In this document: piece after piece, positions 54,820 through 63,017 of the stretch
Position numbering within the stretch: position 1 is the stretch's first letter
How the letters are laid out: every line of letters starts with the position of its first letter
Origin: Roseomonas elaeocarpi
GTDB lineage: Bacteria > Pseudomonadota > Alphaproteobacteria > Acetobacterales > Acetobacteraceae
Direction of reading: 5' to 3'
DNA: 64,000 bases
Assembly (NCBI RefSeq): GCF_042433915.1
Contig: NZ_JBHLUN010000005.1
Location: 248,001 to 312,000, forward strand
Translations under genes and position numbers: made by a program
Notes under the pieces: generated by a model
Database searches by the model: none
Seen by the model: only the letters and a program-made list of their open reading frames with translations
Told to the model about the DNA's origin: nothing

Positions 54820-56172
54820 TTAGTGGCTGTTGCTTTGCTGGGAGACAAACTTCTCCAGCCAGTGAATCGTGTAATCGCCTGACACGAAGTCTGGCGCGTC
54901 CATGATCTTCTGGTGCAGCGTGATCGTGGTGTTGATGCCATCCACCACCATCTCGTCCAAGGCCCGTTTTGCTCGAGCGATAGCCTCGGCACGGCTTGAG
55001 CCGTAAACGATCAGCTTCGCAACGAGGCTATCGTAGTAAGGCGGCACATTGTAGCCGGCGTAAAGCGCGCTATCCATGCGCACCCCCAGGCCACCAGGTG
55101 CATGGTAGGTCGTGACGCGGCCGGGACTGGGCGCGAAGGTGAGGGGGTCCTCCGCGGTAATCCGGCACTCAATGGCGTGCCCCTGAAGTCGGACGTCCTT
55201 CTGTTCGTAGCCGAGCGGTTCGCCAGCGGCGATCCGGATCTGCTCACGTACCAGGTCGATGTTGCACACCATCTCCGTCACCGGGTGCTCGACCTGCAGT
55301 CGGGTGTTCATCTCGATGAAAGCGAACTGGCCGTCCTGCCAAAGGAACTCCAGGGTTCCGGCATTGCGATAGCCCAGCTTTTTCAGGGCATCTGTGACGG
55401 TGTTCCCAAGAGCTGAACGATCCGCCTCCGTCAGCACGGGGCTGCCCGCCTCTTCCACCAGCTTCTGGTGACGGCGTTGCAGGGAGCAATCCCGCTCACC
55501 CAGGTGAACGACGTTCCCGTGGTTGTCGGCAATGATCTGCATCTCGATGTGCCGCGGACGGTCGAGATACTTTTCCATGTAAACGGCATCGTCGCCGAAC
55601 GCGGCCTTGGCTTCCGCGCGTGCGATCCGCCAGGCCTCTTCGAGCTCCTCCGGCCCCCGCGCCACCTTCATGCCACGTCCGCCACCCCCCGCGGCCGCCT
55701 TGATGAGGACGGGGTACATGATGGCATTGGCCACCTCCTGGGCTTCCTCGAGGGAAGCCAGGGCGCCGGGCGAGCCCGGAACAAGCGGCACCCCAAGGCG
55801 CCGCATGGCGTCCTTGGCCGCGATCTTGTCGCCCATCATCCGGATGTGCTCGGCCGTCGGTCCGATAAAGGTCAGGCCATGCGCCTCCACCATCTCGGCG
55901 AAGCGCGCGTTCTCGCTCAGAAAGCCGTAGCCGGGGTGAATGGCCTCAGCACCGGTGATGGTCGCCGCTGCGAGTATGGCCGCGACGTTCAGGTAGCTTT
56001 CGCGGGGCGAGGGAGGGCCGATGCAAACGCTCTCATCCGCCAGCCGCACGTGCATGGCGGTCGCATCGGCGGTCGAGTGTACGGCCACCGTGCGGATGCC
56101 CATTTCTTGGCAGGCACGGTGAATACGCAGTGCAATCTCGCCGCGGTTGGCAATCAGTATTTTGCGGAACAC
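54820..56172 (-). CDS. accC: Acetyl-CoA carboxylase, biotin carboxylase subunit
   Basis: A 450-residue ATP-grasp enzyme that carboxylates biotin on BCCP. FRKILIANRGEIALRIHRACQEMG, the Gly-rich KAAAGGGGRGMKVARG near 160, EKYLDRPRHIEMQIIAD, ERDCSLQRRHQKLVEEAGSP and EMNTRLQVEHPVTEM are all intact. It lies ten bases after accB. The product is malonyl-CoA for the fab genes at 33-37 kb. Confidence 0.97.
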   Translation of the reverse strand: MFRKILIANRGEIALRIHRACQEMGIRTVAVHSTADATAMHVRLADESVCIGPPSPRESYLNVAAILAAATITGAEAIHPGYGFLSENARFAEMVEAHGLTFIGPTAEHIRMMGDKIAAKDAMRRLGVPLVPGSPGALASLEEAQEVANAIMYPVLIKAAAGGGGRGMKVARGPEELEEAWRIARAEAKAAFGDDAVYMEKYLDRPRHIEMQIIADNHGNVVHLGERDCSLQRRHQKLVEEAGSPVLTEADRSALGNTVTDALKKLGYRNAGTLEFLWQDGQFAFIEMNTRLQVEHPVTEMVCNIDLVREQIRIAAGEPLGYEQKDVRLQGHAIECRITAEDPLTFAPSPGRVTTYHAPGGLGVRMDSALYAGYNVPPYYDSLVAKLIVYGSSRAEAIARAKRALDEMVVDGINTTITLHQKIMDAPDFVSGDYTIHWLEKFVSQQSNSH

Positions 56173-56182
56173 GCTGTGAACC

Positions 56183-56662
56183 TTACTCGATAACCATGAG
56201 CGGTTCGCCGTATTCCACCGGCATTCCGTTCTCGACGAAGATGCGCGTTACCGTACCCGCCTTGGGCGCCTTGATCTGGTTGAAGGTCTTCATGGCTTCG
56301 ATCAGCATGACCGTCTGTCCGGCCGAGACCTGCTGACCAAGGGTGACGAAGGCGGGAGCCCCGGGCTCCGGAAGCAGGTAGGCAACGCCCACCATGGGCG
56401 AGGTCACGGCACCGGCGTGCTGCTCCTCGGCCGAGTTCGCGGCCGCGGCCGGCTGGGAGAGGATGGTGGACGGGGACGTGGCCGCAGGCGCCGGGGCGGT
56501 CGGCGCCGCCACCTGCTGCACGGGCTGCGTCACCACGGTGACCTCGCGCGCGACGCGGATGCGGCTCTCGGCTTCGACGAGCTCGATCTCTGTCAGGTCG
56601 CTCTGGCGGAGGATCTCCGCGAGAGCTCGGATGGCTGTGGGGTCAAAGGAGAGGCCGCTCAT
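56183..56662 (-). CDS. accB: Biotin carboxyl carrier protein of acetyl-CoA carboxylase
   Basis: A 159-residue protein. The N-terminal helices (FDPTAIRALAEILRQSDLTEIELVEAESRIRVAR) lead to an Ala/Pro-rich linker, then the biotinyl domain with the Lys in MLIEAMKTFNQIKAPKAG near residue 124. The EAMK(T) variant is common in alphaproteobacteria. The ATG overlaps the aroQ stop by four bases. Confidence 0.96.
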   Translation of the reverse strand: MSGLSFDPTAIRALAEILRQSDLTEIELVEAESRIRVAREVTVVTQPVQQVAAPTAPAPAATSPSTILSQPAAAANSAEEQHAGAVTSPMVGVAYLLPEPGAPAFVTLGQQVSAGQTVMLIEAMKTFNQIKAPKAGTVTRIFVENGMPVEYGEPLMVIE

Positions 56663-57129
56663 ACGTCATCGTCCATATCGTTCGAGGCAGTTCCGAGCAG
56701 CTCGGCCAGGGCCTGCAACCCAAGGGCATAGCCCTGGGAGCCGAGGCCGGAGATCACGCCTGTTGCTGCCCGTGAAATGTAGGAATGGTGCCGGAAGGCT
56801 TCCCGCCGGTGAACGTTGGTGAGGTGAACTTCCACCGTGGGCAAGCTGACCGCCAGCAACGCGTCCATGAGGGCAATGGAGGTGAACGAATAGCTCGCCG
56901 GATTGATCAGGATGCCTGAAGCGCGTCCCCGGCATTCCTGCACCCAGGAGATCAGCTCTCCCTCGATGTTGGACTGTCGGAAATCGATCGCCAGCCCCAG
57001 CCTCTCGGCGGTTTCGGCACACAGCATCTCAACGTCGTCGAGCGTGTCGACGCCGTAGAGATGAGGTTCGCGAAGCCCCAGGAGGTTGAGGTTGGGGCCG
57101 TTCAGAACGGCAATCAGCGGCGGGGGCAA
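56659..57129 (-). CDS. aroQ: Type II 3-dehydroquinate dehydratase
   Basis: A 156-residue enzyme of the shikimate pathway. IAVLNGPNLNLLGLREPHLYG starts the domain with the catalytic Tyr in the lid, QSNIEGELISWVQEC and INPASYSFTSIALMDAL follow, and EVHLTNVHRREAFRHHSYIS carries the catalytic His. I take the TTG at 57129, nine bases after AGAGG, as start; a longer frame to 57279 has no family similarity. It is the first gene of the acc operon. Confidence 0.93.
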   Translation of the reverse strand: MPPPLIAVLNGPNLNLLGLREPHLYGVDTLDDVEMLCAETAERLGLAIDFRQSNIEGELISWVQECRGRASGILINPASYSFTSIALMDALLAVSLPTVEVHLTNVHRREAFRHHSYISRAATGVISGLGSQGYALGLQALAELLGTASNDMDDDV

Positions 57130-57294
57130 GGACGTGCACCTCTTTAATCGGGCGGGGCTAGCAGGCAACGGGTGGAAGGGCAAGTTTTGCCGGATCAACC
57201 TGCCAGGCAGGGATTGAGACACTCTCGGTAAAGCAGGGTTGGACGCCGGGGAGGGCGCTTGCAGGGCACGGGACATCAAGCCACATGGCTATTT

Positions 57295-57516
57295 ATGTCT
57301 GAAGCCAGCGAAGCCTTTCAGATCAGCGTAAACGGGGAAGGGCGCTCCGTCGAAGCAGGCCTCAGCCTCCAGCAACTGCTGGAGCAGCTGGGCTTGGATG
57401 TCCGCAAGGTCGCGGTGGAACGGAACGAGGAAATCGTGCCCCGCTCAACCTACGGTGCGGTCAAATTGCTCCAGGGAGACGCCCTGGAGATCGTTCATTT
57501 CATCGGAGGCGGGTGA
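57295..57516 (+). CDS. thiS: Sulfur carrier protein ThiS
   Basis: A 73-residue ubiquitin-like protein started at MSEASEA (ATG 57295). QISVNGEGRSVEAGLSLQQLLEQLGLD is the start of the fold and VAVERNEEIVPRSTY the middle, ending in the essential Gly-Gly (FIGGG), where sulfur is carried as thiocarboxylate for thiazole synthesis. The downstream thiG starts right at the stop. The 165 bases upstream show no TPP riboswitch signature that I can see. Confidence 0.93.
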   Translation: MSEASEAFQISVNGEGRSVEAGLSLQQLLEQLGLDVRKVAVERNEEIVPRSTYGAVKLLQGDALEIVHFIGGG

Positions 57517-58320
57517 GTGGCTCTGGGCAAAGACAGCTTGGCGGTGCCGGGTGACGAGTGGGAGGTGGCAGGGCGCCGCTTCCGCTCTCGCCTGATCGTG
57601 GGAACTGGACGCTACAAGTCCCTTGAGGAAACGGCTGCCGCGATCGAGGCGTCTGGCGCCGAGATCGTTACGGTGGCCGTGCGACGGGTTAATCTTTCCG
57701 ATCCCGGAGCGCCGATGCTTCAGGATTTCGTGCCGCCGTCTCGTTATACTTACCTGCCGAACACCGCTGGCTGTCACACGGCGCGCGACGCCGTGCGGAC
57801 ATTGCGCCTCGCGCGGGAGGCCGGTGGCTGGAACCTGGTGAAGCTGGAGGTCCTCGGCCCACCGCCCTTCCTGTACCCCGATATGGCGGCGACCTTCGAG
57901 GCCGCGGAAGCACTGATCGCGGATGGCTTCGAGGTCATGGTGTACTGCGCCGATGACCCCGTGGCTGCCAAGAAGCTGGAGGAGATGGGCTGCGTCGCCA
58001 TCATGCCGCTCGGCGCACCCATTGGCTCGGGGATGGGGATCACAAATCCCTACATGATCGGTGCCATCAAGCGGCAGGCGAAGGTGCCGGTGCTCGTGGA
58101 CGCGGGCATCGGGACGGCATCGGAGGCCGCCGTGGCCATGGAGCTCGGCTGCGATGCTGTCCTGCTGAACAGCGCGATCGCCCATGCCGCGGACCCGGTC
58201 CGCATGGCCACCGCGATGCGTTTCGCGGTTCAGGCCGGGCGGGAAGCCTTCCTGGCGGGGCGGATGCAGCGCAACTACGCGGCTGATCCTTCGTCGCCGC
58301 TGTCGGGTACGATCCGCTAG
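57517..58320 (+). CDS. thiG: Thiazole synthase ThiG
   Basis: A 267-residue TIM-barrel enzyme that makes the thiazole of thiamine from DXP, ThiS thiocarboxylate and dehydroglycine. It starts with GTG directly after the thiS stop. RSRLIVGTGRYKSLEET near residue 23, the Schiff-base Lys in WNLVKLEVLG near 109, MPLGAPIGSGMGITN near 168 and VDAGIGTASEAAVAMELG near 192 are conserved. A GC-rich hairpin follows 27 bases after the stop. Confidence 0.96.
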   Translation: MALGKDSLAVPGDEWEVAGRRFRSRLIVGTGRYKSLEETAAAIEASGAEIVTVAVRRVNLSDPGAPMLQDFVPPSRYTYLPNTAGCHTARDAVRTLRLAREAGGWNLVKLEVLGPPPFLYPDMAATFEAAEALIADGFEVMVYCADDPVAAKKLEEMGCVAIMPLGAPIGSGMGITNPYMIGAIKRQAKVPVLVDAGIGTASEAAVAMELGCDAVLLNSAIAHAADPVRMATAMRFAVQAGREAFLAGRMQRNYAADPSSPLSGTIR

Positions 58321-58346
58321 TTTCCCTGCCATCACGGTTTCATGCG

Positions 58347-58372
58347 AAGGGCCGGAAGATTGCCGGTCCTTT
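58347..58372 (+). terminator. Terminator after thiG
   Basis: The stem AAGGGCCGG (58347-58355) with CCGGTCCTT (58363-58371), one G-U pair and a seven-base loop, is followed by a short T run. It probably ends the thiSG transcript. Confidence 0.65.
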
Positions 58373-58481
58373 CCAAACGCGACAGGAAAATCGGACCAGC
58401 TCTCCAAGCTTCTTAACTGCTGATTCCGGCGATAGGGCGGGCAGGGCGGAAAAATCTTGGTTTGCGCAAGGATCAGCCCTT

Positions 58482-58619
58482 GTGCCCCGATCGCAAGCAT
58501 CATATCTGCCCGTCGCAACGCAGTACGCACGTGCCTCTGGCCCTCGGTGGTTACGCAACGACGTCAAGCGTCCTGGCAACCTCTGGTCGCTGGTTCGTTC
58601 GACCGTTCGTCAACACTGA
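58482..58619 (+). CDS. Candidate leader peptide of the ornithine decarboxylase gene
   Basis: A 45-codon frame in the 348-base gap between thiG and the decarboxylase gene. GTG at 58482 is nine bases after AAGGA. The product is basic and rich in Arg, with SQASYLPVATQYARASGPRW and NDVKRPGNLWSLVRS as parts. The stop (TGA 58617-58619) is immediately followed by the hairpin at 58620. That geometry is typical of translation-dependent attenuation. Ornithine decarboxylase genes of alphaproteobacteria are known to have long structured leaders (Rfam speF), and the enterobacterial speF leader encodes an arrest peptide that senses ornithine. This frame itself is inference; other frames are also open here. 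Confidence 0.4.
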   Translation: MPRSQASYLPVATQYARASGPRWLRNDVKRPGNLWSLVRSTVRQH

Positions 58620-58645
58620 CAGGGCCCCACCGGATGGTGGCCCTG
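58620..58645 (+). promoter_or_regulatory. Leader hairpin before the ornithine decarboxylase gene
   Basis: CAGGGCC (58620-58626) pairs with GGCCCTG (58639-58645), with a further CCACC/GGTGG-type inner pairing that leaves GGAT as the loop. CCGCATTTT follows, then the GGAGG ribosome-binding site of the gene. It could act as attenuator or sequester the start region. The whole segment 58373-58668 otherwise has no gene and would be the 5' leader RNA. Confidence 0.5.
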
Positions 58646-58668
58646 CCGCATTTTCGGAGGGTGGCGTC

Positions 58669-59799
58669 ATGACCCCGAAGATTGACCAATTTCTGCGCTC
58701 CGAGGCGCCGGCGACTCCCTGCCTCGTGCTCGACGTCGACCGCGTCGAGGAAAACTTCCGGCGCCTGCAGGTCGCGATGCCGCTCGCTCGTATCTACTAT
58801 GCCGTGAAGGCTAATCCGGCGGAGCCTGTTCTGAGCCGGCTGGTGGGCCTGGGCTCGTCGTTCGATGCCGCCTCCTTCGAGGAGGTCGAGGCCTGCCTCG
58901 CAGCTGGCGCCGCGCCGGAGCACATCTCGTACGGTAACACGATCAAGAAGGAGGCTGCCATCAAGGCCGCCTTTGATCGTGGCGTTCGGATGTTCGCCTT
59001 CGACTCCGAGGGCGAACTCCGGAAGCTCGCGCGGTCGGCGCCTGGCTCCCGCGTGTACTGCCGTATCCTCGTTGGCAATGATGGGGCGGAATGGCCGCTC
59101 AGCCGGAAGTTCGGCTGTGAGCTCGACATGGCGCGCGACCTGATGATCCTGGCGGCGGAACTCGGCCTCGACCCGTTCGGCTTGTCGTTTCACGTCGGAT
59201 CGCAGCAGATCAAGACCACGGCTTACGAGGCGGCGATCGCCAAGGCGGCCATGCTGTTTACCGATCTGCGCGACGCCGGTGTTCAGGTTCGGATGATCAA
59301 CCTGGGTGGTGGCTATCCGGTTCGCTACCGGTCCGAGGTTCCTGAGATCGATGCCTTCGGCGCGGCGATCATGGGCGCCATGACCGAGCACTTCGGCAAT
59401 GCCTTGCCCGACATCGTCATCGAGCCCGGTCGCTTCATCGTGGGCGATGCGGGCGTCGTTTCGGCCGAGGTGGTCTTGGTGTCTCGCAAGGGCGAGGATG
59501 ATCCCGTGCGTTGGGTCTACCTCGACATCGGCCGTTTCGGTGGGCTCGCGGAAACGGAAGGGGAAGCCATCAAGTACACCTTCCGCACGCCTCACGATGG
59601 GAGTGAGGAAGGACCCGTGACGATCGCCGGTCCGACCTGCGACAGCACCGACACGCTGTATGAGAAGTCGAACTACCGGCTGCCACTCCAGGTTGAGTCT
59701 GGCGATCGCATCGAGATCATGTCGACCGGTGCCTACGTGACGACCTATGCAAGCCAGCGCTTCAATGGCTTCGCTCCTTTGGCGGAGCACTACATCTAA
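58669..59799 (+). CDS. Ornithine/lysine decarboxylase (fold III, PLP)
   Basis: A 376-residue protein started at MTPKIDQF (ATG 58669) eight bases after GGAGG; the frame is open upstream through the leader. It is of the eukaryotic-type alanine-racemase-fold ODC family: the PLP Lys in YYAVKANPAEP near residue 46, the HVGSQQ and GGGYPV segments, EPGRFIVGDAG, and Cys in GPTCDSTDTL near 324. It makes putrescine (or cadaverine). The Lrp-type gene downstream may serve it. A terminator follows. Confidence 0.92.
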   Translation: MTPKIDQFLRSEAPATPCLVLDVDRVEENFRRLQVAMPLARIYYAVKANPAEPVLSRLVGLGSSFDAASFEEVEACLAAGAAPEHISYGNTIKKEAAIKAAFDRGVRMFAFDSEGELRKLARSAPGSRVYCRILVGNDGAEWPLSRKFGCELDMARDLMILAAELGLDPFGLSFHVGSQQIKTTAYEAAIAKAAMLFTDLRDAGVQVRMINLGGGYPVRYRSEVPEIDAFGAAIMGAMTEHFGNALPDIVIEPGRFIVGDAGVVSAEVVLVSRKGEDDPVRWVYLDIGRFGGLAETEGEAIKYTFRTPHDGSEEGPVTIAGPTCDSTDTLYEKSNYRLPLQVESGDRIEIMSTGAYVTTYASQRFNGFAPLAEHYI

Positions 59800-59827
59800 C
59801 CTCTGCGGGAGGTTGAGTACGGAACAG

Positions 59828-59852
59828 AGGCCCGGCACCTGTTGCCGGGCCT
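59828..59852 (+). terminator. Terminator after the decarboxylase gene
   Basis: The 10-bp stem AGGCCCGGCA/TGCCGGGCCT (59828-59837 with 59843-59852) is followed by TT and then GGCTTTTC. It lies 28 bases after the stop. Confidence 0.85.
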
Positions 59853-59893
59853 TTGGCTTTTCTGATCCCGGGAAAACGAGATAGGCTGGGATC

Positions 59894-60355
59894 ATGGACG
59901 AGATAGATCGCAACATCCTCATTGCCGTTCAGAAGGATGGTGCGGCGGGCCTGGCAGAGCTGGCGAAGGTCGCTGGCCTGTCTGTTTCGGCAACGGCGGA
60001 ACGCATCAAGCGTCTCGAGGAACGCAACACCATCCGCGGCTGGCGTGCCGATCTCGATCCGGAGGCGATCGGCTGCCCCCTGCTTGGCTTCGTTTTCGTG
60101 CGGACCTCGTCGGATGGGAGAGCCGCGTTCGAAGGGCTGATGCGAGGCCTGGAACCCGTTCTCGAGTGCCACAGCATCACTGGCTCATGGACTTTCCTTC
60201 TTAAGATCCGTGCCGAGAGCCTGCAGGCTCTCGAGACCTTCATTTCGGACGTTCTGGCGAGATTTGATGGCGTGGCGCGCGCCAAGCTCCTGATTGCCAC
60301 CTCATCTGCGAAGGAAACATCCATACTGCCTATTTCTGAGGCAGACGAGGAATAA
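59894..60355 (+). CDS. Lrp/AsnC-family transcriptional regulator
   Basis: A 153-residue protein. Residues 1-55 are the HTH (MDEIDRNILIAVQKDGAAGLAELAKVAGLSVSATAERIKRLEERNTIRGW) and the rest is a RAM effector domain (VFVRTSSDGRAAFEGLMRGLEPVLECHSITGSWTFLLKIRAES). It senses an amino acid. The neighbours suggest ornithine/lysine decarboxylase or the peptide transporter as targets. Confidence 0.92.
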   Translation: MDEIDRNILIAVQKDGAAGLAELAKVAGLSVSATAERIKRLEERNTIRGWRADLDPEAIGCPLLGFVFVRTSSDGRAAFEGLMRGLEPVLECHSITGSWTFLLKIRAESLQALETFISDVLARFDGVARAKLLIATSSAKETSILPISEADEE

Positions 60356-60456
60356 AACTCCTCCGATGGTCGATGACGGCAATATGGCAGGTGCATACCA
60401 CCGCTGCTAAAACCGCCGGCCAGACCAGATGATCCGACTGTGGGAGTAGCGTTCCG

Positions 60457-62028
60457 ATGTCTTTGCGTGTCGCAGCTTATGCCCTGGCTGCCGTGGTGTC
60501 CTTCGGCGCTACTGCTTCAGCCCAGAACCTCACCCTCGCAGTGGGGGCGCCTGTGACGTCGCTGGATCCCCACTACCATGCCCTGTCGCCGAACTATGCG
60601 GTGGCGGACATGCTTTTCGACAGCCTTACGACCTTCGATGCCAAGGGGAAGATCATTCCCCGGCTGGCGGACAGCTGGAAGCCGATCTCCTCCGACGTCT
60701 GGGAGTTCAAGCTTCATCCGGGCGTGAAGTTCCACAACGGGAATGATTTCACGGCCGATGATGTCAGCTTCACCATCGATCGTGTTCCGGCCGTGCCGAA
60801 CAGCCCGTCTTCCTACGCGGTCTACACCCGTGGGATCACGCGGGTTGAAGTGATCGACCCCCTGACGGTGCACTTCCACACCAATGGCCCCTATCCTCTG
60901 CTGCCGTCGGACCTGGCGCAGATCGAGATGCTCGATCGGGAAACCCATCAGGGCGCGGCGACCGAGGACTTCAACAGCCTGAAGGTTGCGATCGGGACCG
61001 GTCCCTTCCGCGTGGTGTCCTATCGCAATGGGGACCGCATTGAGTACGAGCGGAACGACAATTACTTCGGCGAGAAGCCGGTGTGGCAGCGAGTAACCTA
61101 TCGCATGATCACCAATGACGGGGCCCGCACAGCGGCGCTTCTCTCGGGTGACGTGGACTTCATTGATCAGGTGCCGACCAGCGATATTGCCAAGCTGCGC
61201 AATGACTCGCGCGTGCGGATGAGCGAGATCGCCGGGCTGCGGCTGATCTACCTGTACCTTGATCATCTGCACGACAGCTCCCCCCTGATCACCAGTGCCG
61301 ACGGCGCGCCCTTGCCGAAGAACCCGCTGAAGGACGTGCGCGTACGGCGGGCCCTGACCCTGGCCATCGATCGTCAGGCGATCGTGGACCGGGTCATGGA
61401 AGGGGCCGCCGCACCCACTGGTCAGTTCCTCTCGATCGGTGCCTTCGGATCTCTCCCCGATCTGCAGGCTCCGCGCGTCAACGTCGAGGAGGCTAAGCGC
61501 CTCCTGGCCGAAGCGGGGTATCCCAACGGGTTCCGCATCGTCCTGAACGGTCCGAATGACCGCTACATGAACGATGCCCGGATCATTCAGGCCGTGGGGC
61601 AGATGTGGACACGGATCGGCGTCCGGACCCAGGTCGAGGCGCAGCCCTGGGCCGCCTTCGTGGCACGCGCCGCCCGGCACGAGCATGCGGCCGGATTGTC
61701 CGGCTGGGGCATTTCCTCGGGCGAAGCTACGTCGCCCCTGCGCTCTCTCCTCGCCACCATCAACCCTCAGCTCGGCTGGGGTGGTTCGAACCGTGGGGCC
61801 TACAGCAATCCGGCAATGGACGCGAAGCTGGCCGAGTCTCTCCAAACGCTGGACGATGCTAAGCGTGAGCAGCTCCTGCGCGAGGCGAGCCAGATCGCTA
61901 TCGACGACGTCGGCATCATTCCGATCCATATCCAGAAGAACGTCTGGGCCATGCGGCCGGGCCTCGCGCATGCCGCGCGCGCCGACGAGCTGACGCGGGC
62001 CCAGGACATCACTCCAGTCGCCCAGTAA
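60457..62028 (+). CDS. Peptide ABC transporter substrate-binding protein (SBP family 5)
   Basis: A 523-residue periplasmic protein. The signal peptide is MSLRVAAYALAAVVSFGATASA with cleavage before QNL. SLDPHYHALSPNYAVADMLFDSL, WEFKLHPGVKFHNGNDFTADDVSFTIDR and KDVRVRRALTLAIDRQAIVDRVM are the classical family 5 motifs of Dpp/Opp proteins. It heads an operon with two permeases and an ATPase. Dipeptide or oligopeptide binding is likely; the exact ligand is unknown. Confidence 0.94.
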   Translation: MSLRVAAYALAAVVSFGATASAQNLTLAVGAPVTSLDPHYHALSPNYAVADMLFDSLTTFDAKGKIIPRLADSWKPISSDVWEFKLHPGVKFHNGNDFTADDVSFTIDRVPAVPNSPSSYAVYTRGITRVEVIDPLTVHFHTNGPYPLLPSDLAQIEMLDRETHQGAATEDFNSLKVAIGTGPFRVVSYRNGDRIEYERNDNYFGEKPVWQRVTYRMITNDGARTAALLSGDVDFIDQVPTSDIAKLRNDSRVRMSEIAGLRLIYLYLDHLHDSSPLITSADGAPLPKNPLKDVRVRRALTLAIDRQAIVDRVMEGAAAPTGQFLSIGAFGSLPDLQAPRVNVEEAKRLLAEAGYPNGFRIVLNGPNDRYMNDARIIQAVGQMWTRIGVRTQVEAQPWAAFVARAARHEHAAGLSGWGISSGEATSPLRSLLATINPQLGWGGSNRGAYSNPAMDAKLAESLQTLDDAKREQLLREASQIAIDDVGIIPIHIQKNVWAMRPGLAHAARADELTRAQDITPVAQ

Positions 62029-62042
62029 CCAGGAATAGGCGT

Positions 62043-63017
62043 ATGACGGTCTACCTCCTCCGCCGCCTGATCCAGGCGGCACTCGTGATGCTGGCGATGT
62101 CCGTAATCGTCTTCGTGGGCGTTTTCGCCATCGGCGATCCGGTGGAGATCCTGATCAGCCCCGATGCGGACCAGATGGAACGGGAACGCGCCATCCACGC
62201 GCTCGGCCTCGACCTTCCGCTCTGGCGTCAGTACCTGGCCTTCCTCGGCGCGGCGCTCCACGGTGACCTCGGCCGCTCCTTCGTGTTCAACGAGCCGGCG
62301 CTTCAGCTGATCCTGCAGCGCATGCCGGCCACGCTGGAGCTCGCGCTGGGCGCGACCTTCCTGGCACTCCTCATCGGTATCCCCCTGGGCCTCTACGCGG
62401 GGCTCAAGCCGAAGTCGCCGGTTTCCTCGACGATCATGGCGGGTTCGATCCTGGGCTTTTCCCTGCCCACCTTCTGGGTCGGCCTGATGCTGATCATGGT
62501 CTTCGCCGTGCAGCTGGGCTGGCTGCCCTCCACCGGGCGCGGCGAAACGGTCAGCGTGCTCGGGGTGCGGTGGTCATTCCTGACGCGCGACGGGCTGGCC
62601 CACATGGCCATGCCGGCGCTCAACCTGGCGCTGTTCAAGATCTCGCTCGTCGTGCGCCTGACCCGGGCGGGCGTGCGCGAAACCATGCTGATGGACTTCG
62701 TGAAGTTCGCCCGAGCGAAGGGCCTGACCAACGCGCGGATCATCTCCGTGCACGTCTTCAAGAACATTCTCATCCCGGTCGTCACCGTGGTCGGCCTGGA
62801 GCTCGGCTCCACGATCGCCTTCTCGGTGGTAACGGAAAGCGTCTTCGCCTGGCCAGGGATGGGCAAGCTCATCATCGACAGCATCAACGTGCTGGATCGG
62901 CCGGTGATCGTGGCCTACCTCATGATCATCGTCCTGATGTTCATCGTCATTAACCTGACCGTCGATCTTCTTTACTCGGCGCTTGATCCGCGGGTCAGGC
63001 TGGAGAGCAAATCATGA
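62043..63017 (+). CDS. ABC transporter permease, DppB/OppB type
   Basis: A 324-residue inner-membrane protein with six membrane segments, beginning MTVYLLRRLIQAALVMLAMSVIVFVGVFAIGDP, the typical DppB start. The EAA loop appears in REtMLMDFVKFARAKGLTNARIISVHVFKNILIPVVT, followed by ESVFAWPGMGKLIIDSI. It forms the channel with the next permease, whose gene overlaps by four bases. Confidence 0.95.
   Translation: MTVYLLRRLIQAALVMLAMSVIVFVGVFAIGDPVEILISPDADQMERERAIHALGLDLPLWRQYLAFLGAALHGDLGRSFVFNEPALQLILQRMPATLELALGATFLALLIGIPLGLYAGLKPKSPVSSTIMAGSILGFSLPTFWVGLMLIMVFAVQLGWLPSTGRGETVSVLGVRWSFLTRDGLAHMAMPALNLALFKISLVVRLTRAGVRETMLMDFVKFARAKGLTNARIISVHVFKNILIPVVTVVGLELGSTIAFSVVTESVFAWPGMGKLIIDSINVLDRPVIVAYLMIIVLMFIVINLTVDLLYSALDPRVRLESKS

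Noticed and set aside
57130..57294. Possible TPP riboswitch upstream of thiS
   Set aside because: I could not find the CTGAGA and ACCTGATC-type conserved elements, and the segment is short.
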